Assembly (NCBI GenBank): GCA_944380725.1
Contig: CALWIK010000020.1
Location: 62,001 to 126,000, forward strand
Reading direction: 5' to 3'
Source of the DNA: an uncultured Clostridia bacterium
Lineage (GTDB): Bacteria > Bacillota > Clostridia > Oscillospirales > Acutalibacteraceae
DNA: 64,000 bases
Under the pieces are notes generated by a model. It did no database searches. It was not told the DNA's origin and saw nothing but the letters and a program-made list of their open reading frames with translations. Made by a program: the position numbers and the translations under genes. Shown piece after piece: positions 35,068 to 44,678 of the stretch (position 1 is its first letter; each line of letters opens with the position of its first letter).

Positions 35068-37338
35068 ATGAGTAGTAAGTTATCATATTCTAGATTTTTA
35101 ATGATTTTTATTGTTGTAGCAATTCCTTTGGTATTTTTATCATCAATATTAAATGTTATGTCATATTCTAACATGATAACCGAAGTTTATGTGAACGCAA
35201 ACTCCACCAGTACAATAGGCACAGTCCAACGGATAGATTATTCTTTGAGCTTTGGCAAAACTATAGAGAAGTTTTATGGGTTAGAAGATCTATTAAACGA
35301 TACGTTAAGCATATCTGAACATATATTAAGCGTTAGCGTTATAAATTCTAAAAATGAGATTTTATCTTCAGTGGGGCAGAGCGACGTTAAAATTCCTAAA
35401 ACCTTAACTGTGGACAGCTATGTTAGCAATAGTTCTGGAATATTTTGTTCCGTACCTATTAATGACGAATATAAAATAGTTTTAATGCTTTCTCCAAAAT
35501 ATATAAATGATTTGACTTTTGAATATATTAAATCGATTTTAATAACAAGTGCTATCATTTTATTAATTATCATTTTGCTATCTTTTGCTATATATAATAT
35601 TATTGCTAAAAATAGCATAATTGGCGGAGTTTCTATAAAGTCGTTTAAAAATTTATTGATGACTTCACTTATATTTTCTCAGGTAGCACTTGGTGGCTAT
35701 GTCCTTTCTAATTATACAAGTGAGTACCAGAAGTCTTTAAATGAAATGGTGCATATTGTTTCGAATGTTATAGATAAAGACATTGAATATGTAGTGGGCC
35801 AAGGGGTTCCTTTTAAAGAGTTGACAGGTATTGAAGAGTATTTAGAGAATATTTATGGCAATATAGAAGAACTTGTTAAGATAAATGTTACTGATTCGTT
35901 ACAACGGAATTATCAAACTAAAAACAATTTTATATCAAATAAAATTCAAATTTTAGACCAAGATTATTATATAAATGTTGAATACAAGGTAAATCAAGAT
36001 CTTGTAAACAAAAATATAATTAATCTGCTAATAGAAGCTTTAATTTTGATTGTTGTTACTATATTAATATCTATTGAAATTAGTTTGTTTATCAGTAAAT
36101 CTCAGAACAAAAATAAACTCCAAGGTCAAAAAAAATCTTTACTTAGCCAAAAAGAGATAAGCCAGAGTGGAATAAGAATATTTTACTTTATTTTATTTTT
36201 AGCTTTAGGTCTGGACTCCAGCTTTGTGTCTATTGTTTCCTATCAATTATTTAATAAATTAGGATCTGCACAAAACTTCTTAATGAGCTTGCCAACTACA
36301 ATAAGTGCGGTGGCAACTATAATGGGGTTATTGATCTGCTTGTTTATTGTAAGCAGAATAGGAGTACAAAAACTAATAATATTTGGCTCAATATTAACAG
36401 CAGTAGGGTCTTTGTTATCTGGCTTTTGCGATGATTTATTTAAATTTTCGGTTGCAAGAGGAGTTTTAGGTTTAGGAATGGCTGCTCTGATTTCATCAAC
36501 AAAACTGTGTGCGGTATTCGAAAAAAATACCGATTTAAGGGTTAAACTTTTGGCTACAGTTGCCGCAGGCAAAATTGCAGGTCAAAGTTGTGGAATCGTT
36601 ATTGGAGGTCTTATTTCAGAGCGATTGTCATATTCTTTTGTATTTATCTTAGAATCTATATTAGTTCTAATAAGTATTTTGCTTATTGGAATTACCAATT
36701 TAAAAAGTAGCAAGGATAACCAAAAGAGTTTTTCTTTCTCTAATTTAATAGATATATTTAAATCAATAAGAGTAATTATGTATATACTTTTGATAATAAT
36801 TCCAATATATATGGCAAGTATTTTTGTTTCCTATTGCACACCATTATATGGAAATGAAATTTCACTTTCTCAGTCTTTAATTTCTGGACTGATGATGTTA
36901 AATTTTATGCTCAGCGCATACACTTCTGGAGTAGGCAGCAAGCTGACCATGAATTGGATTGGAGTACAAAAATCCACGTTCTTATATATTTTGCTTATTG
37001 TGTTTTCAATTGGAATATTTTCTGTATTTAACAATTTAGCTGTAGCAATATTTGCAATAGTTTTATTAGGAATAGCAGATGGATTTGGATTAAATGTAAT
37101 TTTTGAGGAAATATATATAATTCAGCCTAAGATTGATAAGGTAACGGTTACATTTTTATTTTTACTTGCTTCAAAAGTTGGAGAAGCAATTGCTCCAGTT
37201 TTGGTTTCATCCAATATCGGAGAAGGAATTTCAAAAGCTTCAGCAATTCTAATATATATAATAGCTGGTGGTACAATATTATACTTTTTGTTCTTGCTGT
37301 TTAATCATATATTTAGCAAAAAATTAGAACAAGTATAA
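35068..37338 (+). CDS. Fusion of two extracytoplasmic sensor-like domains to an MFS transporter
   Basis: The protein has 756 residues. TM1 (~10-30), an extracytoplasmic domain (~32-150), TM2-TM3 (~152-175 and ~195-215), a second extracytoplasmic domain (~216-325), TM4 (~327-350), then a Gln/Lys linker and a complete MFS-type 12-helix domain (~370-750), including the loop VARGVLGLGMAALIS and a GQSCGIVIGGLISERLSY motif-C-like segment. The N-terminal half resembles a Cache-type receptor without kinase or methyl-accepting output. Together with the preceding binding protein it may form a ligand-gated carrier; this is inference. Confidence 0.75.
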   Translation: MSSKLSYSRFLMIFIVVAIPLVFLSSILNVMSYSNMITEVYVNANSTSTIGTVQRIDYSLSFGKTIEKFYGLEDLLNDTLSISEHILSVSVINSKNEILSSVGQSDVKIPKTLTVDSYVSNSSGIFCSVPINDEYKIVLMLSPKYINDLTFEYIKSILITSAIILLIIILLSFAIYNIIAKNSIIGGVSIKSFKNLLMTSLIFSQVALGGYVLSNYTSEYQKSLNEMVHIVSNVIDKDIEYVVGQGVPFKELTGIEEYLENIYGNIEELVKINVTDSLQRNYQTKNNFISNKIQILDQDYYINVEYKVNQDLVNKNIINLLIEALILIVVTILISIEISLFISKSQNKNKLQGQKKSLLSQKEISQSGIRIFYFILFLALGLDSSFVSIVSYQLFNKLGSAQNFLMSLPTTISAVATIMGLLICLFIVSRIGVQKLIIFGSILTAVGSLLSGFCDDLFKFSVARGVLGLGMAALISSTKLCAVFEKNTDLRVKLLATVAAGKIAGQSCGIVIGGLISERLSYSFVFILESILVLISILLIGITNLKSSKDNQKSFSFSNLIDIFKSIRVIMYILLIIIPIYMASIFVSYCTPLYGNEISLSQSLISGLMMLNFMLSAYTSGVGSKLTMNWIGVQKSTFLYILLIVFSIGIFSVFNNLAVAIFAIVLLGIADGFGLNVIFEEIYIIQPKIDKVTVTFLFLLASKVGEAIAPVLVSSNIGEGISKASAILIYIIAGGTILYFLFLLFNHIFSKKLEQV

Positions 37339-37424
37339 AAAAAGATAAAAGTTCGGTTTAAATTTACCTGCCTTGTTTTTTTGATTATTCTGTATTTAGC
37401 ATTTATTTTAACATATAAAGCGAT

Positions 37425-37453
37425 AAAAAGTTGCCCAACAAGGCAACTTTTTT
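37425..37453 (-). terminator. Terminator after the tRNA pair
   Basis: GTTGCC-CAACAA-GGCAAC (37430-37447) flanked by A5 and T6, a strong symmetric terminator between the MFS gene and the minus-strand tRNAs. Confidence 0.85.
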
Positions 37454-37537
37454 GGTGGGAGATGGTGGATTCGAACCACCGAAGTCATAGACAACAGATT
37501 TACAGTCTGCCCCATTTGGCCGCTCTGGAAATCTCCC
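37453..37537 (-). tRNA. tRNA-Tyr (GTA)
   Basis: The 85-base class II tRNA has encoded CCA. The acceptor GGGAGAT pairs with ATCTCCC, the anticodon loop CTGTAAA gives GTA, and there is a long variable arm before GGTTCGAATCC. The 3' end touches the terminator T-run. Confidence 0.95.
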
Positions 37538-37587
37538 GTAATGCACATTATTTATTTTTAATTAAATTTACTCGCCTATTTATGCAC

Positions 37588-37663
37588 TGGAGCTGGTGGA
37601 CGGACTTGAACCCCCGACCTGCTGATTACAAATCAGCTGCTCTACCAACTGAGCTACACCAGC
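37588..37663 (-). tRNA. tRNA-Thr (TGT)
   Basis: The 76-base tRNA has encoded CCA. The acceptor GCTGGTG pairs with CACCAGC, the anticodon stem is CTGAT/ATCAG with loop TTTGTAA (anticodon TGT), and the T-loop is GTTCAAG. It is transcribed first, 50 bases before tRNA-Tyr. Confidence 0.95.
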
Positions 37664-37685
37664 ATAAAAAGCTTTACAGTTAACT

Positions 37686-37714
37686 ACTATACCATGATAA
37701 TAATAAATTGTCAA
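37686..37714 (-). promoter_or_regulatory. Promoter of the tRNA-Thr/tRNA-Tyr unit
   Basis: Minus strand TTGACA (37714-37709), 17-base spacer, TATAGT (37691-37686), 22 bases before tRNA-Thr. Confidence 0.85.
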
Positions 37715-37816
37715 TGAATTTTTTACTTTAATTTATATTTTTACACGTTTATCACCAATCAGCCCCATTTTTCATAAATAATAATAGGAAGTAAATTAAA
37801 ATGGAGTGAATATGTT

Positions 37817-38818
37817 ATGTCATATAAAGGAGTAGATGTAAGTTTTTATCAAGGAAATATAAATTGGAAAAGTGTAGAAGCTGCAGGAATCCAGTTCGCA
37901 ATGATTAGGGCTTCTTATGGGAGTGATGGAGTAGATTCAAAATTTGTTGAAAATATTAATGATATCTCTAAAACATCCATAGCAAGAGGTGCCTATCATT
38001 ACTGTTATGCATTATCAAAAGAAGAGGCAGTTGTTGAGGCGGATCATTTTTTAAATACGATTAAGCCATATAAATTTAATTATCCTCTGGCTTTAGATCT
38101 TGAATATAAGCCACTTTTATCATTAAGCAAAAAAAATTTAAGTGAGATAGCTCTAGCCTTCTGTGACACTGTAGAAAAAGCAGGATATTATGCAATTATA
38201 TATTCAAATTTAAATTGGCTGGTCAATTATCTTGATATGAGTGTTTTAAATAGATTTGATGTATGGCTTGCACAATGGGGGCCACAACCAACTTTTAGTG
38301 AAGCTTTTGGCATGTGGCAATACTCTTCTACCGGAAGTGTGGCAGGTATTATTGGCGATGTTGACCTAGATATTTCATATAGAGATTATCCATCAATAAT
38401 CGAAAAAAATAAATTAAATGGCCCAAATAACTTTTCAGAAGGGCCTCAACCAACGGAACCAGATGATTCTTCTATACCGGTAGTTAAAGACACTTTTAAT
38501 TACACGGTGAAAGATGGCGATAATTTATGGGATATTTCTCAAAGATTTTTAGGCTCTGGAACAAAATATCCAGAAATAGTCTCCTTAAATAATTTGAGCT
38601 CAACAACCATTTATTCTGGGCAAGTTTTAAAAATTCCGGAGTCAAATTCATCGAATTCACCAGAATACAAAACTTACACTGTAGTGGAGGGAGACAATTT
38701 GTGGGACATTGCCCAAAGATTTTTAGGTGCCGGTGCAAGATATTCAGAGATAGCCTTATTAAATAATTTGAACTCAGACACTATTTATCCGGGGCAGACA
38801 TTAAAAATTCCGGATTAA
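37817..38818 (+). CDS. GH25 lysozyme with two LysM domains, no signal peptide
   Basis: The GH25 muramidase domain (residues ~3-200) has the N-terminal GVDVSFYQG (D7), the catalytic pair D94-L-E96 (LALDLEY) and a terminal GDVDLD strand. A Pro/Ser linker follows, then two near-identical LysM peptidoglycan-binding modules (~229-275 and ~287-333, each with YTV..GDNLWDI and LKIP). There is no N-terminal signal, so it is released by holin-like action or lysis, acts in a mother cell during sporulation, or uses an unusual export route. Starts at the ATG behind GGAGTGAAT. Confidence 0.92.
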   Translation: MSYKGVDVSFYQGNINWKSVEAAGIQFAMIRASYGSDGVDSKFVENINDISKTSIARGAYHYCYALSKEEAVVEADHFLNTIKPYKFNYPLALDLEYKPLLSLSKKNLSEIALAFCDTVEKAGYYAIIYSNLNWLVNYLDMSVLNRFDVWLAQWGPQPTFSEAFGMWQYSSTGSVAGIIGDVDLDISYRDYPSIIEKNKLNGPNNFSEGPQPTEPDDSSIPVVKDTFNYTVKDGDNLWDISQRFLGSGTKYPEIVSLNNLSSTTIYSGQVLKIPESNSSNSPEYKTYTVVEGDNLWDIAQRFLGAGARYSEIALLNNLNSDTIYPGQTLKIPD

Positions 38819-38826
38819 TATAAAAA

Positions 38827-40218
38827 CTAACCTACAATTATTTTACTAGAAGGTAAGACTTTTGTGGAGTTTTTTTCTTTCGTCAAAGATACAGAAAAAA
38901 TAAACGAAATAGGCCCAACTCTACCAATGAACATCGTTAAAATTATAAGTATTTTCGATAGATTAGATAACATACTTGTAATACCAGTAGTTAATCCTAC
39001 CGTAGCAAAAGCCGAAACAGTTTCAAAAAGCACGTCAAGAACGGTGATATTTTTTACCGTTTCTCTTACAGATATAATAGCGGTAACAACGGCTATCAAA
39101 AATGAAGCCAGTATCGTGAATGCAAAAGATTTATAAACTGTAAATTTTTCCACTTTATGCCTAAATATTACCGTATCGTCATAGCCTTTGATAACACTGC
39201 GCAAAGTTGCTAAAATTACAACAAATGTCGTAGTTTTAATTCCTCCACCAGTAGATGCAGGAGATGCTCCAATAAACATAAGTATAATAGTTAGTAACTT
39301 AGTTAAGGTTTTTTCGCTGCCTATAGGAATAGAGAAAAATCCTGCTGTTCTTGCTACGGTAGACTGAAAAAAAGATATATTTAATTTTTCAAAAAAGCTA
39401 AACTCACGTAAAGTTTTATCATATTCAAAAAACATAAACAATATGGTTCCAGTTACCAATAAAGTCAACGTCATAATAATAGCAATAAATGAATGTAGAT
39501 TCAATCTAGGATGTGATTTGTGGTCTTCTATTTTTCGTGTAATACAAGAATAAATATCGCTAATAACAACAAACCCAATGCCACCAAGAATAACTAAAAA
39601 AGAAATAATCAAAGAGACCAATGTATCTGTAGCATATCCAATAAAACTTGCTCCAGGATTAACAATGCCCATAATATCAAATCCTGCATTACAATAAGCC
39701 GAAACGGCTGTAAAAATAGATATCCAAAGGCCATTTTTAAAACCAAATCGTGGAACAAACCTAATAGCCAATATTAAAGTGCCCAAAAGTTCACAACCAA
39801 GCGACCAAACTAAAATAGTTTTTATTAATCGTGGCAAATTAAGTACGCTTCCACTCGTATATTCTTTTGCTATTTGCATATCTCTAAGCCCTAATTTTTT
39901 ATGAAAAAATAAAGTAAATCCTGTTGCAAATGTAATAATTCCAAGTCCTCCAAACTGAATTAGCAGCAATATTACAATTTGGCCAAAAGTTGACCATTGT
40001 GTATAAGTGTCAAAAGGAGTAAGCCCAGTAATACATGTTGCAGATGTAGCTGTAAATAAAGCGTCTATAAAGTCGACAGAAAGCATATTTTTGGAGGCAA
40101 ATGGCAAGTGCAAAAGGAAGGCCCCTAAAATAATTATAGAAAAAAAACTAGACACAATCAATCTAACAGGAGACAAATCTTTTAGTGTTTTATGCGACTT
40201 TTTTTCAGATTCGTTCAA
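38827..40218 (-). CDS. TrkH/KtrB-type potassium uptake protein
   Basis: Membrane subunit of a K+ (Na+-coupled) uptake channel of 463 residues with repeated membrane-pore-membrane units. Selectivity-loop segments TSATCITGLTPFDTY, SAYCNAGFDIMG, ASPASTGGGIKTTT and SAFATVGLTTGIT are the four pore loops. Start is TTG at 40218 behind AGGAGG. The regulatory TrkA/KtrA subunit is not in the window. Last gene of the recJ-to-trkH minus-strand run. Confidence 0.93.
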   Translation of the reverse strand: MNESEKKSHKTLKDLSPVRLIVSSFFSIIILGAFLLHLPFASKNMLSVDFIDALFTATSATCITGLTPFDTYTQWSTFGQIVILLLIQFGGLGIITFATGFTLFFHKKLGLRDMQIAKEYTSGSVLNLPRLIKTILVWSLGCELLGTLILAIRFVPRFGFKNGLWISIFTAVSAYCNAGFDIMGIVNPGASFIGYATDTLVSLIISFLVILGGIGFVVISDIYSCITRKIEDHKSHPRLNLHSFIAIIMTLTLLVTGTILFMFFEYDKTLREFSFFEKLNISFFQSTVARTAGFFSIPIGSEKTLTKLLTIILMFIGASPASTGGGIKTTTFVVILATLRSVIKGYDDTVIFRHKVEKFTVYKSFAFTILASFLIAVVTAIISVRETVKNITVLDVLFETVSAFATVGLTTGITSMLSNLSKILIILTMFIGRVGPISFIFSVSLTKEKNSTKVLPSSKIIVG

Positions 40219-40240
40219 GTAAAAATTCCTCCTAATTTAA

Positions 40241-40765
40241 TCATTTTTTATATTCTTTAAATATTTTTAATTTTTTTACAAGTAAAAATAATGGGAGCCC
40301 TAATCCATAGCAAACAGCAAATTGACCTGTTCCAACACTTAATGCAAATATAATAAAATAATAAAAGCTAAATCCTTTTGGCAACAAAAACGATAACATA
40401 GCTCCCACAACAACAGCTCCAACAACCACAGGCGGAAGAGGAGCCAGTACAGGAACTCCTTTAAAAGTTATAAATGCCAATTTTCTTGTTAGAACAGCCG
40501 AAAGAAACGTTGAGAAAGTACCAAAGACAATATCAATTATGCCCAAAGGACTAGCTAAGTTTGAAATAAAGCAACCCAAAGTGAGTCCTGCTGTTGCATA
40601 AGGAGAAAACAAAGGTAAAACAGCCAAAGCTTCAGATATTCTAAACTGAACACCATAATAAGACAAACCAAAAAGACCTGAAATAGCTGTTAAAGCGACA
40701 TAAATTGCCGCGATAATAGACGGCACAACAATTTTTTCAACAAGTTGATTTTTATGTTCAAACAC
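40241..40765 (-). CDS. queT: QueT-family queuosine precursor transporter
   Basis: Small ECF-type membrane protein (174 residues, about six helices) with the family block YGVQFRISEALAVLPLF and GLTLGCFISNLASPLG. Likely carries a queuine precursor such as preQ0/preQ1. Start is GTG at 40765 behind GGAGAAAG. The 79-base upstream gap shows no preQ1 riboswitch that I can recognise. Confidence 0.9.
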   Translation of the reverse strand: MFEHKNQLVEKIVVPSIIAAIYVALTAISGLFGLSYYGVQFRISEALAVLPLFSPYATAGLTLGCFISNLASPLGIIDIVFGTFSTFLSAVLTRKLAFITFKGVPVLAPLPPVVVGAVVVGAMLSFLLPKGFSFYYFIIFALSVGTGQFAVCYGLGLPLFLLVKKLKIFKEYKK

Positions 40766-40844
40766 AATCTTTCTCCAATATTTTTATACATTAAGCCAGT
40801 ATACTCTATTATTAAGTAAAATTCAATCTAATATTTTGTTACTT

Positions 40845-41789
40845 TTATTTTATAAATTCTTTTAATAATGATGTTTGAGGAACTAATTTCTCAGTTATAT
40901 ATTCAAACTCACACAATTTTTTGTTTAATTTTTGGGCAGAATCATATGCTTCTAAATTTTCAGGAATAGAGGAGCAGAGATTAATCATTTGCGGAGCCAT
41001 AACACATAGTTCATAAGCATGAAATGAATTTATTGAAACATCGCTTTCTTCCTGCAGTGGTTTTATATAAAGGTTTTCTCCTCTACAAACGTTATTCCAC
41101 ATTAAAATGGTTCGCTCAGCCGAGGTGGATCGAAAATAAAAATCTCTTAAAACACGCCTAGTTAGTCGTATTGATTTAGCCGAAATTATTTTATTTTCAC
41201 TCAAAACTACATCATTTTCTACACTTACGTAAATTTTAAATATGCTGTCAAGTGGCAGCCCCTCTGTAATTACCGGGTTAAGAGCATGTAATCCTTCTAT
41301 TATTATCATTCCGTTTTCAGGCAACTTTATATGTCTCCTTTTGCCAGACGGTGCCATCGTAGAAAAGTCATATATAGGCATATCGCAAAAGCCCTTATAT
41401 ACTATATCGCTTATACATTTTTTTACCTGCTCTATGTCAAGCCCATTTATAGACTCAAAATCTTTGGCTCCATTTTTTAATAATGGTAATCTTGCGATTC
41501 CAACATAAAAGTCATCCAACGAAATTACTGTACTCCAAATATCGCGACGCATTAATTCATCTTTTAACATATTTGCTGTTGTTGTTTTTCCGCTAGATGA
41601 TGGTCCCGATATCATCAATATCTTACATTTCGGAAGTCTTTTTTCAATATAATCTACAGTTTCTTTTATTTGTTTAGCAAAAGCTTTTTCTATGTAATCC
41701 ACAAAGTCTTTTGGACATGTTTTTGCGTTATAATTTATTTTTTCTAAAGTCCAATGTTCCTTTTCAAAATAATTTTCAAAAATTGTCAT
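40845..41789 (-). CDS. Uridine kinase/phosphoribulokinase-family nucleoside kinase
   Basis: P-loop kinase of 314 residues from the ATG at 41789, which has GAGGTG 9 bases upstream (the TTG at 41801 is too close to it). Walker A GPSSSGKTT (~61-69), ISLDDFYVG substrate segment, IIEGLHALNP and a lid with RLTRRVLRD. It lacks the N-terminal TGS/threonyl-synthetase-like domain that many clostridial homologues carry; the short N-terminal extension of ~55 residues is all that precedes the P-loop. Substrate unknown, probably a pyrimidine nucleoside. Confidence 0.85.
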   Translation of the reverse strand: MTIFENYFEKEHWTLEKINYNAKTCPKDFVDYIEKAFAKQIKETVDYIEKRLPKCKILMISGPSSSGKTTTANMLKDELMRRDIWSTVISLDDFYVGIARLPLLKNGAKDFESINGLDIEQVKKCISDIVYKGFCDMPIYDFSTMAPSGKRRHIKLPENGMIIIEGLHALNPVITEGLPLDSIFKIYVSVENDVVLSENKIISAKSIRLTRRVLRDFYFRSTSAERTILMWNNVCRGENLYIKPLQEESDVSINSFHAYELCVMAPQMINLCSSIPENLEAYDSAQKLNKKLCEFEYITEKLVPQTSLLKEFIK

Positions 41790-41846
41790 AAAAAACAACA
41801 CCTCATCTTTTTAGTTTATGTCTTCTATTCGAAAAAGTTCTTAGCC

Positions 41847-42473
41847 TTAAAAACTATATTTAAGTATTTTTAAGATACAGATTTTTTCTTCTTGCAAAGT
41901 TGTAGGCTCACCATGCCCAGGATATATTATATAATTTTTTGAAAGGTCTAAAATTTTCTTTATAGACTCTCTCATTTGATTTAAATTTCCAGTTTCAAGG
42001 TCATATCTGCCAATGGTTCCACGCATAATTGTATCTCCAGAAAATAAAAAATCTTCAGCAATAAAACAGACTCCACCCACGGTATGCCCAGGAGTATTTA
42101 TAACTTTAATTTTAGTTTCTCCTAAACTAATAATATTCCCATTATTCAATAATACATCAGCTTCAAAAGGTTCTATAGGTATCCGGCAAAGATTTAATCT
42201 TCTATTTTTTGTAAATTCAGCCTCATTAACACCTATCATCAGTTTTGCGCCGGTTAATTTTTTATATCTTGTTGCTTTTTTTATATGGTCAAAGTGTCCG
42301 TGGGTCATTAAAATATAATCGACATTTTTTTCGCCCAATGAATGTATTTTCTTGTCCAACTCAACAGAAATTCCACCTGGATCTATAATAGCGGCTCTTT
42401 GAGTTTTTTTATCAACTATCAAATAGCAATTTGTCTCCAACGGACCGACTTTAAAACTTTTTACAACCAACAT
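41847..42473 (-). CDS. MBL-fold metallo-hydrolase (glyoxalase II-like)
   Basis: The 208-residue protein has the metal-binding motif THGHFDH (~57-63), further ligands in NTPGHTVGG and SGDTIMRGTIGRYDL, and YPGHGEPT. Substrate is not known; this branch is often called hydroxyacylglutathione hydrolase-like. It lies 18 bases after relA in the same direction, an order common in Clostridia, where dtd often lies between them but does not here. Confidence 0.92.
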   Translation of the reverse strand: MLVVKSFKVGPLETNCYLIVDKKTQRAAIIDPGGISVELDKKIHSLGEKNVDYILMTHGHFDHIKKATRYKKLTGAKLMIGVNEAEFTKNRRLNLCRIPIEPFEADVLLNNGNIISLGETKIKVINTPGHTVGGVCFIAEDFLFSGDTIMRGTIGRYDLETGNLNQMRESIKKILDLSKNYIIYPGHGEPTTLQEEKICILKILKYSF

Positions 42474-42491
42474 AAAGAATACCTCATTTTA

Positions 42492-44678
42492 CTAAGCTCT
42501 TTCAACAGATATAACTCCATTTATTTTTGATATTTTATTTATAACAGACTTTAAATGTTCCATATTTTTTATGAGAACCGACATATAAATTTGAGCCATA
42601 CCATCATTAGATTTATTAAGCGTAAAAGATTGAATTTCTACGTGCATATAAGAAATTTGCATAGTTATCTCAGCAATTATATTAGCTTTGTCCATAGTTA
42701 ATATTTTCATGTCTGAATTAAACTTTTCTTTAACGTTATTGGCCCAACGAGCATTTACCCAGCGGTTTGGTTCTGCAGAGTTTTTTATATCTCTTGGCAC
42801 ATTTACGCAATTCCTTTTATGCAAAGACACGCCATAACCTCTAGTGATAAAACCGATAATTTCATCTCCTGGAATAGGATTGCAACATTTAGAAAATTTT
42901 AAAAGACAATTTTCGATTCCGTCAATAACTACACCTTTAGTTTTAACTTTATTTTCAAAAATAAGTTCTTTTTTTATTACTTTGCCGGTATTAACAGTTT
43001 CATTATTTTTTAATTTATTATACTCATCTTTAATTTTAGGCATTATACGGCTCAAAATTATTCCACCGTAACCAATTGTCTCGTAAAATTTGTCCACCGT
43101 ATCGCAACGGTGCATTTTGGCGATAGTCATTAAAAATTGCTTTAACTTATCCTCTTCAAGTCTAATTCCGACTCTATAAAATTCTCGTTCTACTTCAGCT
43201 TTGCCCTGAATAAGGTTTTCTTCACGTCGTTCTCTTTTAAACCATTGTCGAATTTTACTCCTGGCTTCACTAGTTTTTACAATTTTTAACCAATCTCGGC
43301 TTGGTCCTCGATTACGGTCTTTAGTTGTAAGAATTTCAATAATTTGGCCAGTTCTAACTTTATAATCTATAGGAACAATCCTTTTGTCTACCTTTGCACC
43401 TACCATATGGTTCCCAACTTCTGTATGAATTGCATAAGCAAAGTCTATAACAGTGGCCCCAGTCGGCAAATTTATTACATCGCCCTTTGGACTAAGAACG
43501 AAGACTTCTTCTGGAACTAAATCAGATTTTATCATTCTAACGATATCGCCAGCATCGCTGTTTTCGTTTTGATTTGCAAGCATATTTCTAATCCAGGCTA
43601 AACTGTCCTCAAGAGAATCTTTTTTATTTTTTAAGCCCAACTTATACTTCCAATGAGCGGCGACTCCATATTCAGCCATATAATGCATTTTCCAAGTCCG
43701 TATCTGTACTTCAAAAGGGATTCCTTCTTTGCCAATAACTGTAGTGTGCAAAGACTGATACATATTTGGTTTTGGCGTAGAGACATAATCTTTAAACCGG
43801 TTTGGGATGGGTCTAAAAGCCTCATGAATAAGTCCTAAAATATTATAGCAATCATTAACTGTGTTAACAATAATTCTAACAGCATAAACATCATAAATTT
43901 CTTCCATCAAATGATTTTTTATAAACATTTTTCTATATATTCCGTTTATACTTTTTACTCTTCCTTCGATATAAAGATCTGGAACAAATGGAATAATTTT
44001 TTGCTCTATTCTTTTCTTTATAATAGCCAAAAGATGCTCTCTATCTTCTCTACCTAGCTCCAGTTCATTTTCTATTTCTTTATAAGCCACAGGGTCAAGA
44101 TATTTTAAAGATAGATCCTCCAACTCTTCTTTTATCATCCGAATACCCAATCTGTGCGCAATTGGGGCATAAACTTCCATATTTTCTCGTGCTTTATCGC
44201 GCCTTTTTTGAGGGTCCATACAATCTATTGTTCGCATGTTGTGCAGTCTATCTGCAAGTTTTATAATTATAACTCGAATATCCTCCGACATTGCTATTAA
44301 CATTTTTCTAAGATTTTCTGACTGTTCTTCTTCTTGAGACGAAAAAGGTATCTTTCCGAGTTTAGTAACACCATTCACAAGATTAGCAATTTCTTTTCCG
44401 AAATTTTTCTCTATATCAGAAATACTATAATATGTATCTTCAACCACGTCATGTAGCAAAGCTGCAACTATCGACTGAGTATCCATACCAAGCTCTACTA
44501 ATATGCAGGCAACAGAGGTAGGATGCAAAATATACGGAATTCCGGATATGCGCTGTTGAGAGTCATGTGCAGTAATTGCAAAATTATAGGCCTTGTCTAT
44601 CAAATCCAAATCAAAACTTTTATTACAAGCAGCCATATCATCTTTTAATTGTTCATAATCCTTATAAAAAGCTTTCAT
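42492..44678 (-). CDS. relA: Bifunctional (p)ppGpp synthetase/hydrolase RelA/SpoT (Rel)
   Basis: Long RSH enzyme of 728 residues making and degrading the stringent alarmone. HD hydrolase domain (~35-180) with HDVVEDT intact, synthetase domain (~235-350) with NRFKDYVSTPKPNMYQSLHTTV, TGS domain (~395-455), helical/zinc-finger region with CCNPIPGDEIIGF and C-terminal ACT domain (~655-728). All catalytic landmarks are present. Its ATG overlaps the recJ stop by four bases. Confidence 0.97.
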   Translation of the reverse strand: MKAFYKDYEQLKDDMAACNKSFDLDLIDKAYNFAITAHDSQQRISGIPYILHPTSVACILVELGMDTQSIVAALLHDVVEDTYYSISDIEKNFGKEIANLVNGVTKLGKIPFSSQEEEQSENLRKMLIAMSEDIRVIIIKLADRLHNMRTIDCMDPQKRRDKARENMEVYAPIAHRLGIRMIKEELEDLSLKYLDPVAYKEIENELELGREDREHLLAIIKKRIEQKIIPFVPDLYIEGRVKSINGIYRKMFIKNHLMEEIYDVYAVRIIVNTVNDCYNILGLIHEAFRPIPNRFKDYVSTPKPNMYQSLHTTVIGKEGIPFEVQIRTWKMHYMAEYGVAAHWKYKLGLKNKKDSLEDSLAWIRNMLANQNENSDAGDIVRMIKSDLVPEEVFVLSPKGDVINLPTGATVIDFAYAIHTEVGNHMVGAKVDKRIVPIDYKVRTGQIIEILTTKDRNRGPSRDWLKIVKTSEARSKIRQWFKRERREENLIQGKAEVEREFYRVGIRLEEDKLKQFLMTIAKMHRCDTVDKFYETIGYGGIILSRIMPKIKDEYNKLKNNETVNTGKVIKKELIFENKVKTKGVVIDGIENCLLKFSKCCNPIPGDEIIGFITRGYGVSLHKRNCVNVPRDIKNSAEPNRWVNARWANNVKEKFNSDMKILTMDKANIIAEITMQISYMHVEIQSFTLNKSNDGMAQIYMSVLIKNMEHLKSVINKISKINGVISVERA

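Noticed and set aside
40766..40844. preQ1 riboswitch upstream of queT
   Set aside because: The 79-base gap on the minus strand shows no preQ1 aptamer pseudoknot or C-rich loop.
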